The position numbers and the translations under genes were made by a program. This document shows positions 19,261 to 58,100 of a stretch of 64,000 nucleotides of DNA, in pieces. This stretch comes from Strigops habroptila (lineage: Eukaryota; Chordata; Aves; Psittaciformes; Psittacidae). Where the stretch lies: the NCBI RefSeq assembly GCF_004027225.2, contig NC_044297.2, forward strand, positions 3,430,047 to 3,494,046. The letters run 5' to 3'. The notes beneath the pieces are model-generated. The model was not told the origin of the DNA. It saw only the letters and a list, made by a program, of their open reading frames with translations, and searched no databases. Every line of letters starts with the position of its first letter. Positions within the stretch are counted from its first letter, which is position 1.

Positions 19261-21078
19261 GGCGGGGTCAGTTCTGCCGCGCCGGGGCGGGGGCCCGGTG
19301 GTGGTCGCGGTCCTGATGCGGGTCCCGGTCCCAGTGCTGGTGCCAGTGCCGGTGCCAGGCTCCGGACGCGCTGTCCCGCTCCGTGTGAGTTGCTGGGGCG
19401 CGGTGGGAGCCGTGCGGCGCCGTGAGCCCGCTGCGCGGTGCCGGTGGAGGGACGCTCCGCTGCCGCCCCGTGCTGCCGGCCCTGGTACTCGCGGTTCTCC
19501 GCCGGCAGGAGGGCGCACGCCGTGGCCTTCCCGGGAGAGCTGCTGCCTGCACTGGGGAATGCCTCGTCTCAGCGCTCCCGTGTGCCGGGGTGTTACGGGC
19601 AGGGGGTTCCTCCACAGTCGCTACCGAGCGGGGAGGGCTCGCCGGGGGTGCCGTGCTTGCAGCTCCCCCCACCCCAGCCCGGTGCTCGTCGGCACCAAGG
19701 GCGGGTACCGAGAGCTGTTTCTCGGTGTTAATGCAAACACCCCCCATGTCCCCGGTGCTGGAGGCTCGTTCGCTGCGGTGAACGAGGCCGCCGGGCGGGG
19801 GAGCTGCTGGAGCCGGGTTATGCGCCGGTGCCTGGGGCAGCCCCTTCCTTAGCGATTAAGAGGCTTCTGAGTGGCTTTAGGAAAAGCTTAACGGCGGCAG
19901 CAAGGAAATACCAGCCAAGGCAGGAGCAGGGCATGGGCTGGAGGAGGCTCCGAGCCAGGGGAGGGGAAACCACCTCTGTCCCCTTGAGCTCCTTTGAAAA
20001 CAAATGGGACTCACTCCCTTGAGCAAAATTCCTCTTGATAGGAAGACAGGGAATGATTTTCAGGGGTTGTCCAGACCATCTCCCTGCCCAGAGGAGGAGC
20101 TGAACCAGCTTGGATAGTCAGGGAGCAGATTGGTTTTATCCCAACTGCTTTACTCCTTGTACAAAGTGATTGGCTTTGGGAGACCCCCTTGTCTTGGTGG
20201 TTTGTTATGCCCGGAGAGCTGTGGAGATCTGCCTCAGGGCTTTTGGAGGAGACTGCAAGTGAGGAGAAGAGCACATTCAGCTCTTTAAAAGCAGAAAGTT
20301 AGAGACTGGGATGCTGTTCTTAACCCTCTACATCTGGACAAGCCGTAGATCCTGGGAACTACATCCAATACAGGATCCAACTACAGGATCCAAGAACTGG
20401 GATCCTGTTCTTGACCCTCTACATCTGGACAAGCTGCTGCCTGTTTCCAGCAGTTTTCTTCTGCCTCATTTTCTCCTCCCTCATTCAATCCCCCTCCTGC
20501 TGTGCCTGGAGATCATTCCATTGGAAATGCCAAGCGCAGTTTGAGACAGGTACGTGGCGTTCAGCTGGAAGCCAGGCAAAGCAAGCACGTCACTTGATAA
20601 GAATGTGTTTGGGGAAGTGCCATTGCCAGGCTTCAGCGGTGCTCCCTGCACCAGCTGGACCTCTCGGTATCAGTGAGGTCCTGACTGCATCCAAAATCCT
20701 TCCTCTGTCTTATTTATGGTGCTTGTAAGCAAACCCCATGCCCGTGGTAGGTGGAGAGGATGCGGGAGCCAGCGGGGTTGAGGTTGGAGGGAGGACGTGA
20801 CCCTTGGCTATCTAAAATCACCGTTCCCCAGTGCAGCTGGAGCCCTGGGGCTGGCCAAGGCGCTCATTCAGCATTCCCTGGAGAAGGGAGCGGAGCAAAT
20901 AACCCTGCGCTTCCACTTGAATGTCGTTTTTGGGGAGGAAAAGCCAAGAAGAGTCGTTGTGCCTGCGTTCTGCTGACCCAGAACCTTCGGGACTGGGTTG
21001 TTTTGTTGAGAGATATTAGTTATTTAAATAGGTTTTAAGTAGTTCGAGATGAAGGACGGGTTTCTGCAGCCTCCATCC
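19261..21078. other. TM2D2-ADAM9 intergenic region
   Basis: The first part is CpG-rich, with a degenerate 6-mer array (GGTCCC/GGTGCC units) at about 19318-19362. A duplicated 36-bp segment lies at about 20308-20434. No exon of a known family was recognised. The forward frame from 19259 is low-complexity Val/Pro and is not convincing as protein. Confidence 0.4.
20308..20434. repeat. Direct repeat, about 36 bp, two copies 91 bp apart
   Basis: The copies at about 20308-20343 and 20399-20434 both read GGGAT-C/G-CTGTTCTT followed by the shared ACCCTCTACATCTGGACAAG. The segment between them contains two close CAGGATCCAA units. It looks like a local segmental duplication and not a known transposon. 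Confidence 0.75.
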
Positions 21079-21298
21079 CGCAGGAGCCGTCGAGGGGCTC
21101 TTCGGACCCAGGCTCAGCCCCCGTCCCGCTGTTCGGGGTGGGCACCGGGGCGGCCCCTTCCCTCGTACCGCGGGCGGAGCGGAGCGGCCCCGCCCCGGGG
21201 CGGTGCGGCGTAGGCCTCGGCCCGGCTCCATAAGGCCGCGGGCCGCCGGCCGGACCCAGCGCCCCAGCTTGGGGTGGGGGGGGCCCGGGGGTGGTGCG
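21079..21298 (+). promoter_or_regulatory. ADAM9: ADAM9 CpG-island promoter
   Basis: CpG-rich sequence with GC boxes (CGGCCCCGCCCCGGGGCGG near 21184) lies immediately upstream of the ADAM9 first exon. No convincing TATA box is seen, as expected for a broadly expressed gene. The island continues to about 21660. Confidence 0.6.
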
Positions 21299-43053
<21,755 letters not shown>

Positions 43054-43775
43054 CTTTTTGGCTTCTGTGGGGCCTTGACGTGAGCTGACCTGGTCACTGA
43101 GAGCTGAGATTGCAGTTACCCTTCGTGCATCGAGTGGCCCTCGGCAGTCCCGGCGAGCCTTCCCGCTGCAGCCCGGGATGAGGCGGATGAGATAGCGCAA
43201 CGAGGAATGTAAAAAACTTTAAACTAAATACCTCTACCAAAGCTCCAGGGCCTGAAAACACCTAAACCCTGTTCCCAGATCTGAGCGTGTGGCTTTGGGA
43301 ACGGCGCAGGGCTGGAAGCTCGGTCGCTGTTGGAGTTCAGCACTTGGGAGTTGCTTTTGGGTTCCCCATGATGAGCCCGGATGAGGGAGTTGTGTGACCT
43401 GTTGTCGCCTCTAAATGTGCAGTGAGGAGCTGAAGTGACCCGTTACCCTTCTCAAACCAAGGAGATCAGGCCAGTTAATTTAAAATCACTTTACAAGGAC
43501 TGGAAGACATTGTCCATTTACACAACAATGGCACAGGGGGAATAAGGTATCAGTGTACTCTTTCAGAGGAAGATAAATATATTGTGCACATGTTTATGCA
43601 TGTATATATGTGTATTGATGTGTAATAATGCACTTAAATTCTTACTTTCGTGCTGACTGACACTAAGCTGTGCTATATGAGCACAAAGTTTAATGGTTTT
43701 AAATTAGTAATGGTGAGTTGCTAAATGAGAATCATGTACTAATTGCCACTAATACCACCCTATTGTGGTAGTGAA

Positions 43776-43781
43776 AATAAA
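43776..43781 (+). terminator. ADAM9: ADAM9 proximal polyadenylation signal
   Basis: AATAAA in GTGAAAATAAAGG lies about 720 bases past the stop codon. This is a reasonable proximal 3' end. Confidence 0.6.
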
Positions 43782-44311
43782 GGTACGAAAAGACATGGCC
43801 CTATTCTGGTTTTAAGAAGTGGGGTGCTCTCAGGTTTGAATTTGGATCTGAAGAGCACTGACAGTGAAAGGTGAGTCTGCCTTGACCGGCTGAGCTTCCC
43901 TGAGCACTTTAAGCAGGAACCTGCTGCCTGTTGCAGCCCTTTCCCCTGATCCCCAAACCTTTTAGTGTCGGGATGCTCCTAGGCATGACCTACCCTCTGC
44001 TTCCACATCCTGGACTAAACTAGGGTTTAAAACTCTTTCTGGAGTGCAGGGTTGAGCCCTTGGTGGTGTGCTGGTGAGGAGAGATCAGGTAAGGGTGATG
44101 CTGCTGTGCATGGGTCGCAAATAGAACCAGTTGCCCAAACTTGCTAGAAATAAGTCCTGAAAAGAGCTCGGCTTTTTCCCTTCGTGCTGGCCACCGAGTG
44201 CAAACTCAGCGTGTAAAATCCCCCCTAATATTGCCAAAACCCACATCTTTTCCTCTGTATATACATATATGTATACAATAACAATATGTATATAGTGTTT
44301 GCAGTTACAGT

Positions 44312-44317
44312 AATAAA
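44312..44317 (+). terminator. ADAM9: ADAM9 distal polyadenylation signal
   Basis: AATAAA in AGTAATAAAATAC lies about 1.26 kb past the stop codon, followed by a T-rich segment. Use of this site would add two more UGUAUAUA elements to the 3' UTR. Confidence 0.5.
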
Positions 44318-44793
44318 ATACTTGAACTCCTGTGGTTTCCCATAAACGTAGACTAAGATTTATAACACTATTAAAATCTGTAAACCATTACCTAGGCTAT
44401 CACCAGGTGTATCTGTGGGGGTCCTCCGTTTGTTCCCACGTAATCACTTCCCTGTTTTCTGCTGTGTCCTGCTCCCTGGGGGTTGTCTGTGTGTCTGTCC
44501 ATCCAGACCGGCTTCGAGGTGGGGACGGGAGAAGGAATCCAGGGCGGAGAGAGATGTATGAACTGTCTGTGTCCACTAAAACTGTGCTGAAAATGGTGCC
44601 TTTTAACCCATAAAGAGTTTTTATACTGGCCTCAGCGTGTGGGGGGGGGGACAGAACGATGCCAGAGGATGGGAAATGGCTCCGGTGGGATGCTGATGGA
44701 TGAACTACTGGCCGTTGTGTAACGCATGTGCCTGTCCCCGTCGGGCTCCGACCAAAGGGCTGTTCCCGACCCGCGTTGTAAGCAACAAACAGC

Positions 44794-44896
44794 AATAAAA
44801 GACGCCGGTTTTTGTACAAGGCGCTCGCTCGCCTCCGCCTCTGCTTTCCGGGGAGGGCGGGGCGGAACGGCCGCGGGGGAGCCGTTACCGGCGGCG
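44794..44896 (+). promoter_or_regulatory. Promoter/5' UTR of ADAM32-like A
   Basis: This contains AATAAAAG at 44794, CpG-rich sequence with a GC box (GGGGAGGGCGGGGCGG), and GCCGTTACCGGC at 44881-44892, 4 bases before the ATG. The same 12-mer precedes the ATGs of B and C, which supports it as a conserved promoter or leader element of the array. It contains CCGTTA, the reverse of a MYB-type YAACGG core. Confidence 0.5.
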
Positions 44897-52005
<7,109 letters not shown>

Positions 52006-52031
<26 letters not shown>

Positions 52032-52103
52032 TAAAGGCGTTGGGCGGAGCCGCGCGTCCGAGCTGTGTGCGGGGGAGCGGCGGGGCCGTTACCGGCCGCC
52101 GGG
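52006..52103 (+). promoter_or_regulatory. A/B junction module: shared 3' end plus next promoter
   Basis: This differs from 61014-61111 at only about two positions. It holds the last codons of A, the stop TAA (52029-52031) overlapping AATAAA (52030-52035), a G/T-rich stretch (TGTGTGCGGGGG) suited to a downstream polyadenylation element, and GCCGTTACCGGC at 52085-52096. The ATG of B follows at 52110. Confidence 0.75.
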
Positions 52104-52109
52104 GGCGGG

Positions 52110-55100
52110 ATGGGGCCGGGCTTGGCGCTGGGCGCCGCGCTGGTGACCGCGCTGCGTGAGTGAGAGCCCCGCACTCCTCCCCGCACCCCCGGGACCCCCG
52201 AACCCCGCCGGGCAGCTCCCGGTGCCGCAGCCGCAGCTCCGCCCCGGCCATGCCCGGCCCCGGGGGCACACACGGGGATGAGTTTGTCCTTCCGTCGCGG
52301 CGCCCATCACAGGAGGAACCCCAGGGACGGGTTTGACACTGGCTCAGTTCGTGCTCTTTGACAAGCGCTGGACCCCGCTGGGTCGAGGGGCTGCGGCCGA
52401 TGCGAGCTCCCTGCAGCACCTTGTGCTGGTCGGGTGTTGCTGGGAGTGTGTGGAGCTGCGTGGGGACAGTGACACTCGTGGGGATGGAGCCGGCGGTGTG
52501 GCTCCTTCCGAAGGGGACATTCCTTGTGTGGTTGTAGATGGGAGGGGGTGACCGGTCTCTCTGCGCCCCATTTCGGTTCCTGGTGCAAGGTGGGTTTGTT
52601 CAGCCAGGCTTGATCTCAGGCTCCAATCATCCGCGGTTCATGTTCCTGGGCTCTGATCCAGCAGTAGGCATGCACATAGCTTTGTTTTATCTATGTAAGT
52701 GCCTAGGTACTTCAGAATTAAGCGTGGCTGGATGATAGCAGGGTAGAAACTAGAATTGGAGAACCTCTGCAGGTAGTAACTGCATCTGTCCACATGCTAT
52801 CAAGGCAGCTGTACAGACGTATGCAGTCCTGACTCAGGCACGACCATGGTGATAACAACCTGTGGTTGTAACTAAGAAAACGAATTCTTTCTCTAGGGTC
52901 ACAGATGCTGCTGCACATCACAGTTCCCCAGAAGCTGCTCTCAAAAACAGCCGGAGAGACGGTACTTAAGAAACCAAGTTACCTGGTGTTTGTGTGTGAG
53001 AGTGGATGTGCTCCCGCAGCAACGCGATGTGCCACAGCCAGGGGGGCGCTGGGAGGGGGACAGCTTTAGGAAACCCTGTTCTGGTGGTGCAGGGGATGCT
53101 CTGCTGAGCTCTTGTGCTCTCCCTCGGTGTTCGTAGCTGCCCTTAGTGCCTTTCCACAACCACTAATTCTCCCTTTCTCTGCTCTCCCGCACGCCAAGGC
53201 CATAGTGTCCTACGTCCTCAAGATAGAGGGGAGGCCGTACACCATCCACCTGCAGCCACAGTAAGTTGGCCCTGGCGCTGCCTCATCCACCCGCTGCTGC
53301 CAGCAGTGAGGTCTGGCTCTGTCAGGGCACCACCACATCTGCAGGACCTGCAATAAGCTCTAGAAGCCCTGGGTAAGACCATTCCAGGGCATTTTCAGAG
53401 GATTTTGTTGTTTTTCTGGTCTAGATTCTTTTTATCAGATGATTTCAGGATTTATATGTACAGTGAGAAGGGATCTTTGCGCTCTGCCTCACCCCCTATC
53501 AAGGTAACAGTGACCTACTCGGTGCTTCTGTTGCTGTCTTGTGCCAGGGTGGCTGCTCAGTGTCCTGGGGATGCCACTAGTTAATCCAGAGAAGCAGTGT
53601 TGTCCCTCTCCACATGTTTGCTTCCTAGTCACAGCACGAGGGTGAAACAAGCATTCCTTGCATGGTCAGATGCATGTTTGTGAAGGTTTTTGGAGTCACT
53701 GAGTTTGCTTGGTTCAAAGGTGTAATCCTGACCATGTGGTCCCTTCCTTGTGGAGGGACCAGAAGAAGAGCCAGCACCCCTGGCACAGGGCAGGGCAGGT
53801 CTTTATTGTGAGGGTTTCACATCACCATGCTAGGATTTCTTTTTAATTCCTTGGGACAAGGAGAGATTGTCCATACAACCCTTGATGGGGCTGCCTTCTC
53901 AGCCACGGAAGGGGCTCCTTGTCCTCTATCCTGACATAGGGAAGCTGCTACTATCGGGGCTACATCGACGGCATCCCCAGTTCATCAGTGACCCTCAGCA
54001 CGTGCTCGGGGCTCAGGTAATGAACCACCACGTCGGTGCCTGTGGGGAGCCCAGGGATGCCCCAGAGCTTGGGGGCCAATGGCCGGTGCTGTCCATTGAC
54101 AGGGGCTTGCTGCAGTTTGAGAACATCACCTACGGCATCGAGCCCCTGGGTTATTCTCCTGCGTTCGAGCACTTTGTGTATCGTGTGAGGGACGTGAAGG
54201 CGGCGGGTTCCCTCTTGACCAGCAGCCGCCCCGAGGCAGGGCCCGGCGAGCTCATGGTGACAGAGGTGTCAAGCAGAGCACAGGGATACGATGAAGTGAG
54301 CTACTAGTGCTGGTTCTCCCCATGCTGCTGGTGTCCCCATCACAGGAAGGGGGTCTGATCCCATGGGAAGCTTTGGCTGGTGCTGTCTGGATGGACAGAG
54401 ATGAGGGGGGATGTTTGTGCTGGGTGTTGTGTGGGTCATTACTCTTCTAATGCCTAACAAGAGATGTCCCCAAGGGCTACAAGGTTTACTGATGGGTTTG
54501 GAAAAGGAGGGTATTTCTCCCTCTGGTTTGCAGATGGTTGGCAGCGATGTTCTGGCTGCTTCAGCCATAGGATTCATGTGAGCATTCCAGGGCTCATCTT
54601 AGCCGAGAGCCAATGCCATTAGCAAAAGACTTCAGCGTTGTCCCAGCTATTAATACATGGCTTTTGCTTTCTGTTCCGACAATAACATCAGCAGATGGCA
54701 GTGCCTTCAGGAGGGTTTAGTGTCTCAGACGAGCCAGCATTCCTTATGCCTCGTGACTGAATTGGTGAAATGAATGATTAACAGTGAAGAATTCTGTTTT
54801 CCAGCCCAGGTATGAGAGGAAGATCGCGCTCCGCCTCATTTTGGAAAGGGCTTTGGTAAGTCTGTGTCAGTCGGTTCCTGTTCTGTGTTTGTGTTCTTTC
54901 CCTGGCTCGAGCTGCGATAAATCTTCACTGTGGTTGTCCCCATGGTCCTGCCTGGCCTGTGGCCACGTTTCAGTGGGCAGAAGCCCCTCTGAGAAAGATT
55001 GCGATAACCCCATGTGCTTCTGCATGGCAAATAACCTACATATAACCTCATGTCCTGTTTCAGTACAACTACCTGGGTGCAGACGACTATATTGTGGTAC

Positions 55101-58100
55101 AGAAGATTGTTCAGATCTCCAGCTTGCTCAACAATGTAAGTTTTTTCCTGATTTATATGTACTGAGATGGAAAATATGACAGCTTATGTCAGCATACTGA
55201 TGGAAATACTGATATCCATCATACTGATGGATAGGTACTGGTAGGATTTGACTAATTTTGGAGAAGATAATAACTAAACGTGCTTTCTGGAGGTACTGAC
55301 TCTCAGCTTTTGACTTTTTGGGTTAGTCTGTCAGAGCTCCAGGTTTATCTAGGACTCATCCAGGCTGGGATGCAGCTGTGAAGGGGGTTTTGCCCCTCTC
55401 TGATTTGCTGTAAATCAGTGCTGCTCTCCCGTCCAGCAGTGCCTATTCCTCGACCCCCCAAATTAGACACTGTCCTATGGTACATGCTCCACAAGGGGCC
55501 GTTGCACTTGTAGGCAGGAGCCAGCAGCCTCCACTGCTCCTTTCCCTCTGCCTCTTAGGGAGTGATTTGGGTTTTTTCCTGCCTATGTAGTACACAGCAT
55601 AGACAGTTGCATGAGTGTTTGACTTGAAATCCCAGGGACTAGAGTGTCTCCTCCTGGAAACAGGAAAAAATGCAGACAAGAAGCAGTTTGTGTATTCTGT
55701 GTGTTTAATGATTTAACATCTCTATTCAAGCTTAGGTTGTCTTTGGGTTTATTAGATCCAGCTTACTGAACTGAATTTGGGTTTTCTCTTTTGGACACAC
55801 TTCCATGTCTTTCCATTTCCTATTTCCTACATCATTTTCATGACACACAGAGCAGCAGATCAGTTGCCAACCGCTCCCGTCTGTTTTCCTGAAGGAGCGT
55901 GGCTGCTGAGAACAAACATTCAAACAGCACCTGAAGTGAAACATACGGGAGCAGCCACTTCTCTCATTTAACTTTCAGGTGTTCAGGTCTCTGAATCTAA
56001 CAGTTATGCTGTCCTCTGTGGAGGTCTGGATGGATAACAGTATGGTGAGGGCAGCAGGGAATGCAGAAAATGTGCTGCTGCAGCTTCTGAAGTGGAAGAA
56101 GACCAGCCGTGTTCTGCAGCCCCCTGAAGTGCCGTATCTGCTGCTGTAAGAATCAATTGTCATTACTTAAGAGCAGATAGTAACAACCTGCTGAACGCAC
56201 GTGCTTGTGAAGGGCAGACTTTGCTTTGAGTGAGATGCCTCTTGTAAAAGTGAAGAGGCTTTGCAAACATAAAGCCGGGCAGGACCATTGGCTCTGCCTG
56301 TGAACACGCCTGTGTTTCAGGTACGGGAACCCAGCAACGTTTGTGGGCACAACAGTTCCAGGAAAGTTGTGTCAGAGAGATGCTGCAGGCATCGTGGCCG
56401 TGGTACGGTGCTGCCTGTCCCCTGCCAGCCGTGTGTCCCTGAGCCACAGGGACGAGCGGGAGCATCCATGGCTGGAGCTGGGATCCGCGGGGATCTGTGC
56501 AGGGAACATGCTGCAGCCCCGCTCTCTCCTCCTCTAGTTGCAGAAAGGTGTGTCGCTGGAGTCCTTCTCTGCCCTCCTGGCACAGCTTCTGGGGCGCAGC
56601 CTGGGCATCGGCTACGATAAGTCCCCGCAGTGCCACTGCCCCAGGCACATCTGCATCATGAGCCCCGAGGCGCTGTGAGTTGGTGGCTGGGGATAAGGAT
56701 GCAGGAGGGCAGGATGTGCTGGAGGACAAACAGGGTCCCCGGCAGCTGCCAGGTTGGGCTGGTGCAGCCACAGGGATGATCCTCTCATCAGGGGTGTCTT
56801 GGGCGTGTTTTGCTTAAGGCCAGGCCAGATCCATCCCTGTTTTGGGTTTGGCGAGTGAACTGGAAGACACCCAGGGCACCACTGCACCTTGTGCCAGCAT
56901 CTGAGCTGCACAGAGATCTGGAGAAAGCCAGCAGGGGTAGATGTGTTAACACATAAACGGATAACTTTCATTTTAGAAAGTTCAATGGGGCAAAAGCCTT
57001 CAGCAGCTGCAGCATCAGGGACTTTCAGACCTTCCTGAAGCAGAACAAGGAATGCCCCGTCATGAGGCAAGCTAAGCCCCAGCCTTCCCACCATGAGACT
57101 TCATGTGGCAACGGCGTGGTGGAGGCCGGCGAGCAGTGCGACTGCGGGTCAGTGGAGGTGGGTGCTGAGAGCGGGTGTAAGCTGGGCTCAGGGGTGTATA
57201 AAGCCTTTCTATGGTAAGACACACAAGTGCAGCATTCCTGCTGGTCCCTCGGCCCCACTGAGGTATCTGTGCGCAGGGAGGATGGGGTCAGGGCAAGTGG
57301 TCACCCAGCCCATAGGGAAATCTGCAGCAAATAACGATTCCTGATGTGTTTGCAGGACTGTGCATTAGACAAATGTTGTACTCCCCAGTGTCTCTTCAAG
57401 CCAGGAGTACAGTGCTCCTCGGGACTATGTTGTCAAAATTGCCAGGTGAGTTGTGTCCAGCGTTATCAGAAGTTAATCCCATTTTTCAACCTTGGAGCAG
57501 TGGTGGATTCTACAGCAGCACTGTCAACCAGCTCTCTGGTTTTCCTTGGATGGGTATCTCCCAAAATCTTAATCGTATTTGTGCTGCGTTTTGTCTCCTT
57601 TGGATTATGTTGTAATGACTGTCAGGTAAAGCAGAGTTTTATACATATTGCAATGTCATTATTTGTTCTTGGAGAAATGGAGCGTTCCCATGTTGAAGGA
57701 TGGAGACAAACCTTCTGCTGTGCAGAGATGTTCCAGCTGAACCCCCCCGGGAGGAATATTACTGGGGAGGCTCTTGGGCAGTGTAACACGCTTGTGTGAC
57801 CCGAGTGCCTCGGGGGGGGGGTCCCGAGAGCACTGGGGGGGCTGTGAGGGGGGACCCCGCTGGTGGCTGTGTGAGGATGAAGGGTCCTTTCTGCCCCCTC
57901 CGGCAGTTCAAGCGGAAGCACTCGCAGTGCCGCCCCGCCGCCGATGAGCAGTGTGACCTGGCCGAGTTCTGCACGGGGGCCTCGGCCTCCTGCCCCCCCG
58001 ACCTGTACGTGCAGGACGGGCACGGCTGCGAGCACGGCACCGGCTACTGCTACAAGGGACGCTGCCAGTCCCCGGACCTGCAGTGCCAGCAGCTCTATGG

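Larger units (their letters stand above)
43054..44896 (+). other. ADAM9 3' UTR and upstream region of ADAM32-like A
   Basis: AATAAA signals occur at 43776-43781, 44312-44317 and 44794-44799. UGUAUAUA (Pumilio-type) sites occur at 43601-43608, 44256-44263 and 44287-44294. A poly-G run lies near 44641. From about 44700 the sequence becomes CpG-rich and forms the promoter of copy A. No other coding exon was recognised. Confidence 0.6.

Noticed and set aside
19259-19852. Forward open frame with Val/Pro repeats near the TM2D2 promoter
   Set aside because: It is low-complexity translation of a GGTCCC/GGTGCC repeat in a CpG island, with no recognisable domain.
57344-57799. Open frame through B exon 13 and its intron as a separate gene
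   Set aside because: It begins in exon 13 in the ADAM frame and ends in intron 13. It is explained by intron readthrough and the A-like remnant, and is reported as a possible alternative exon only.
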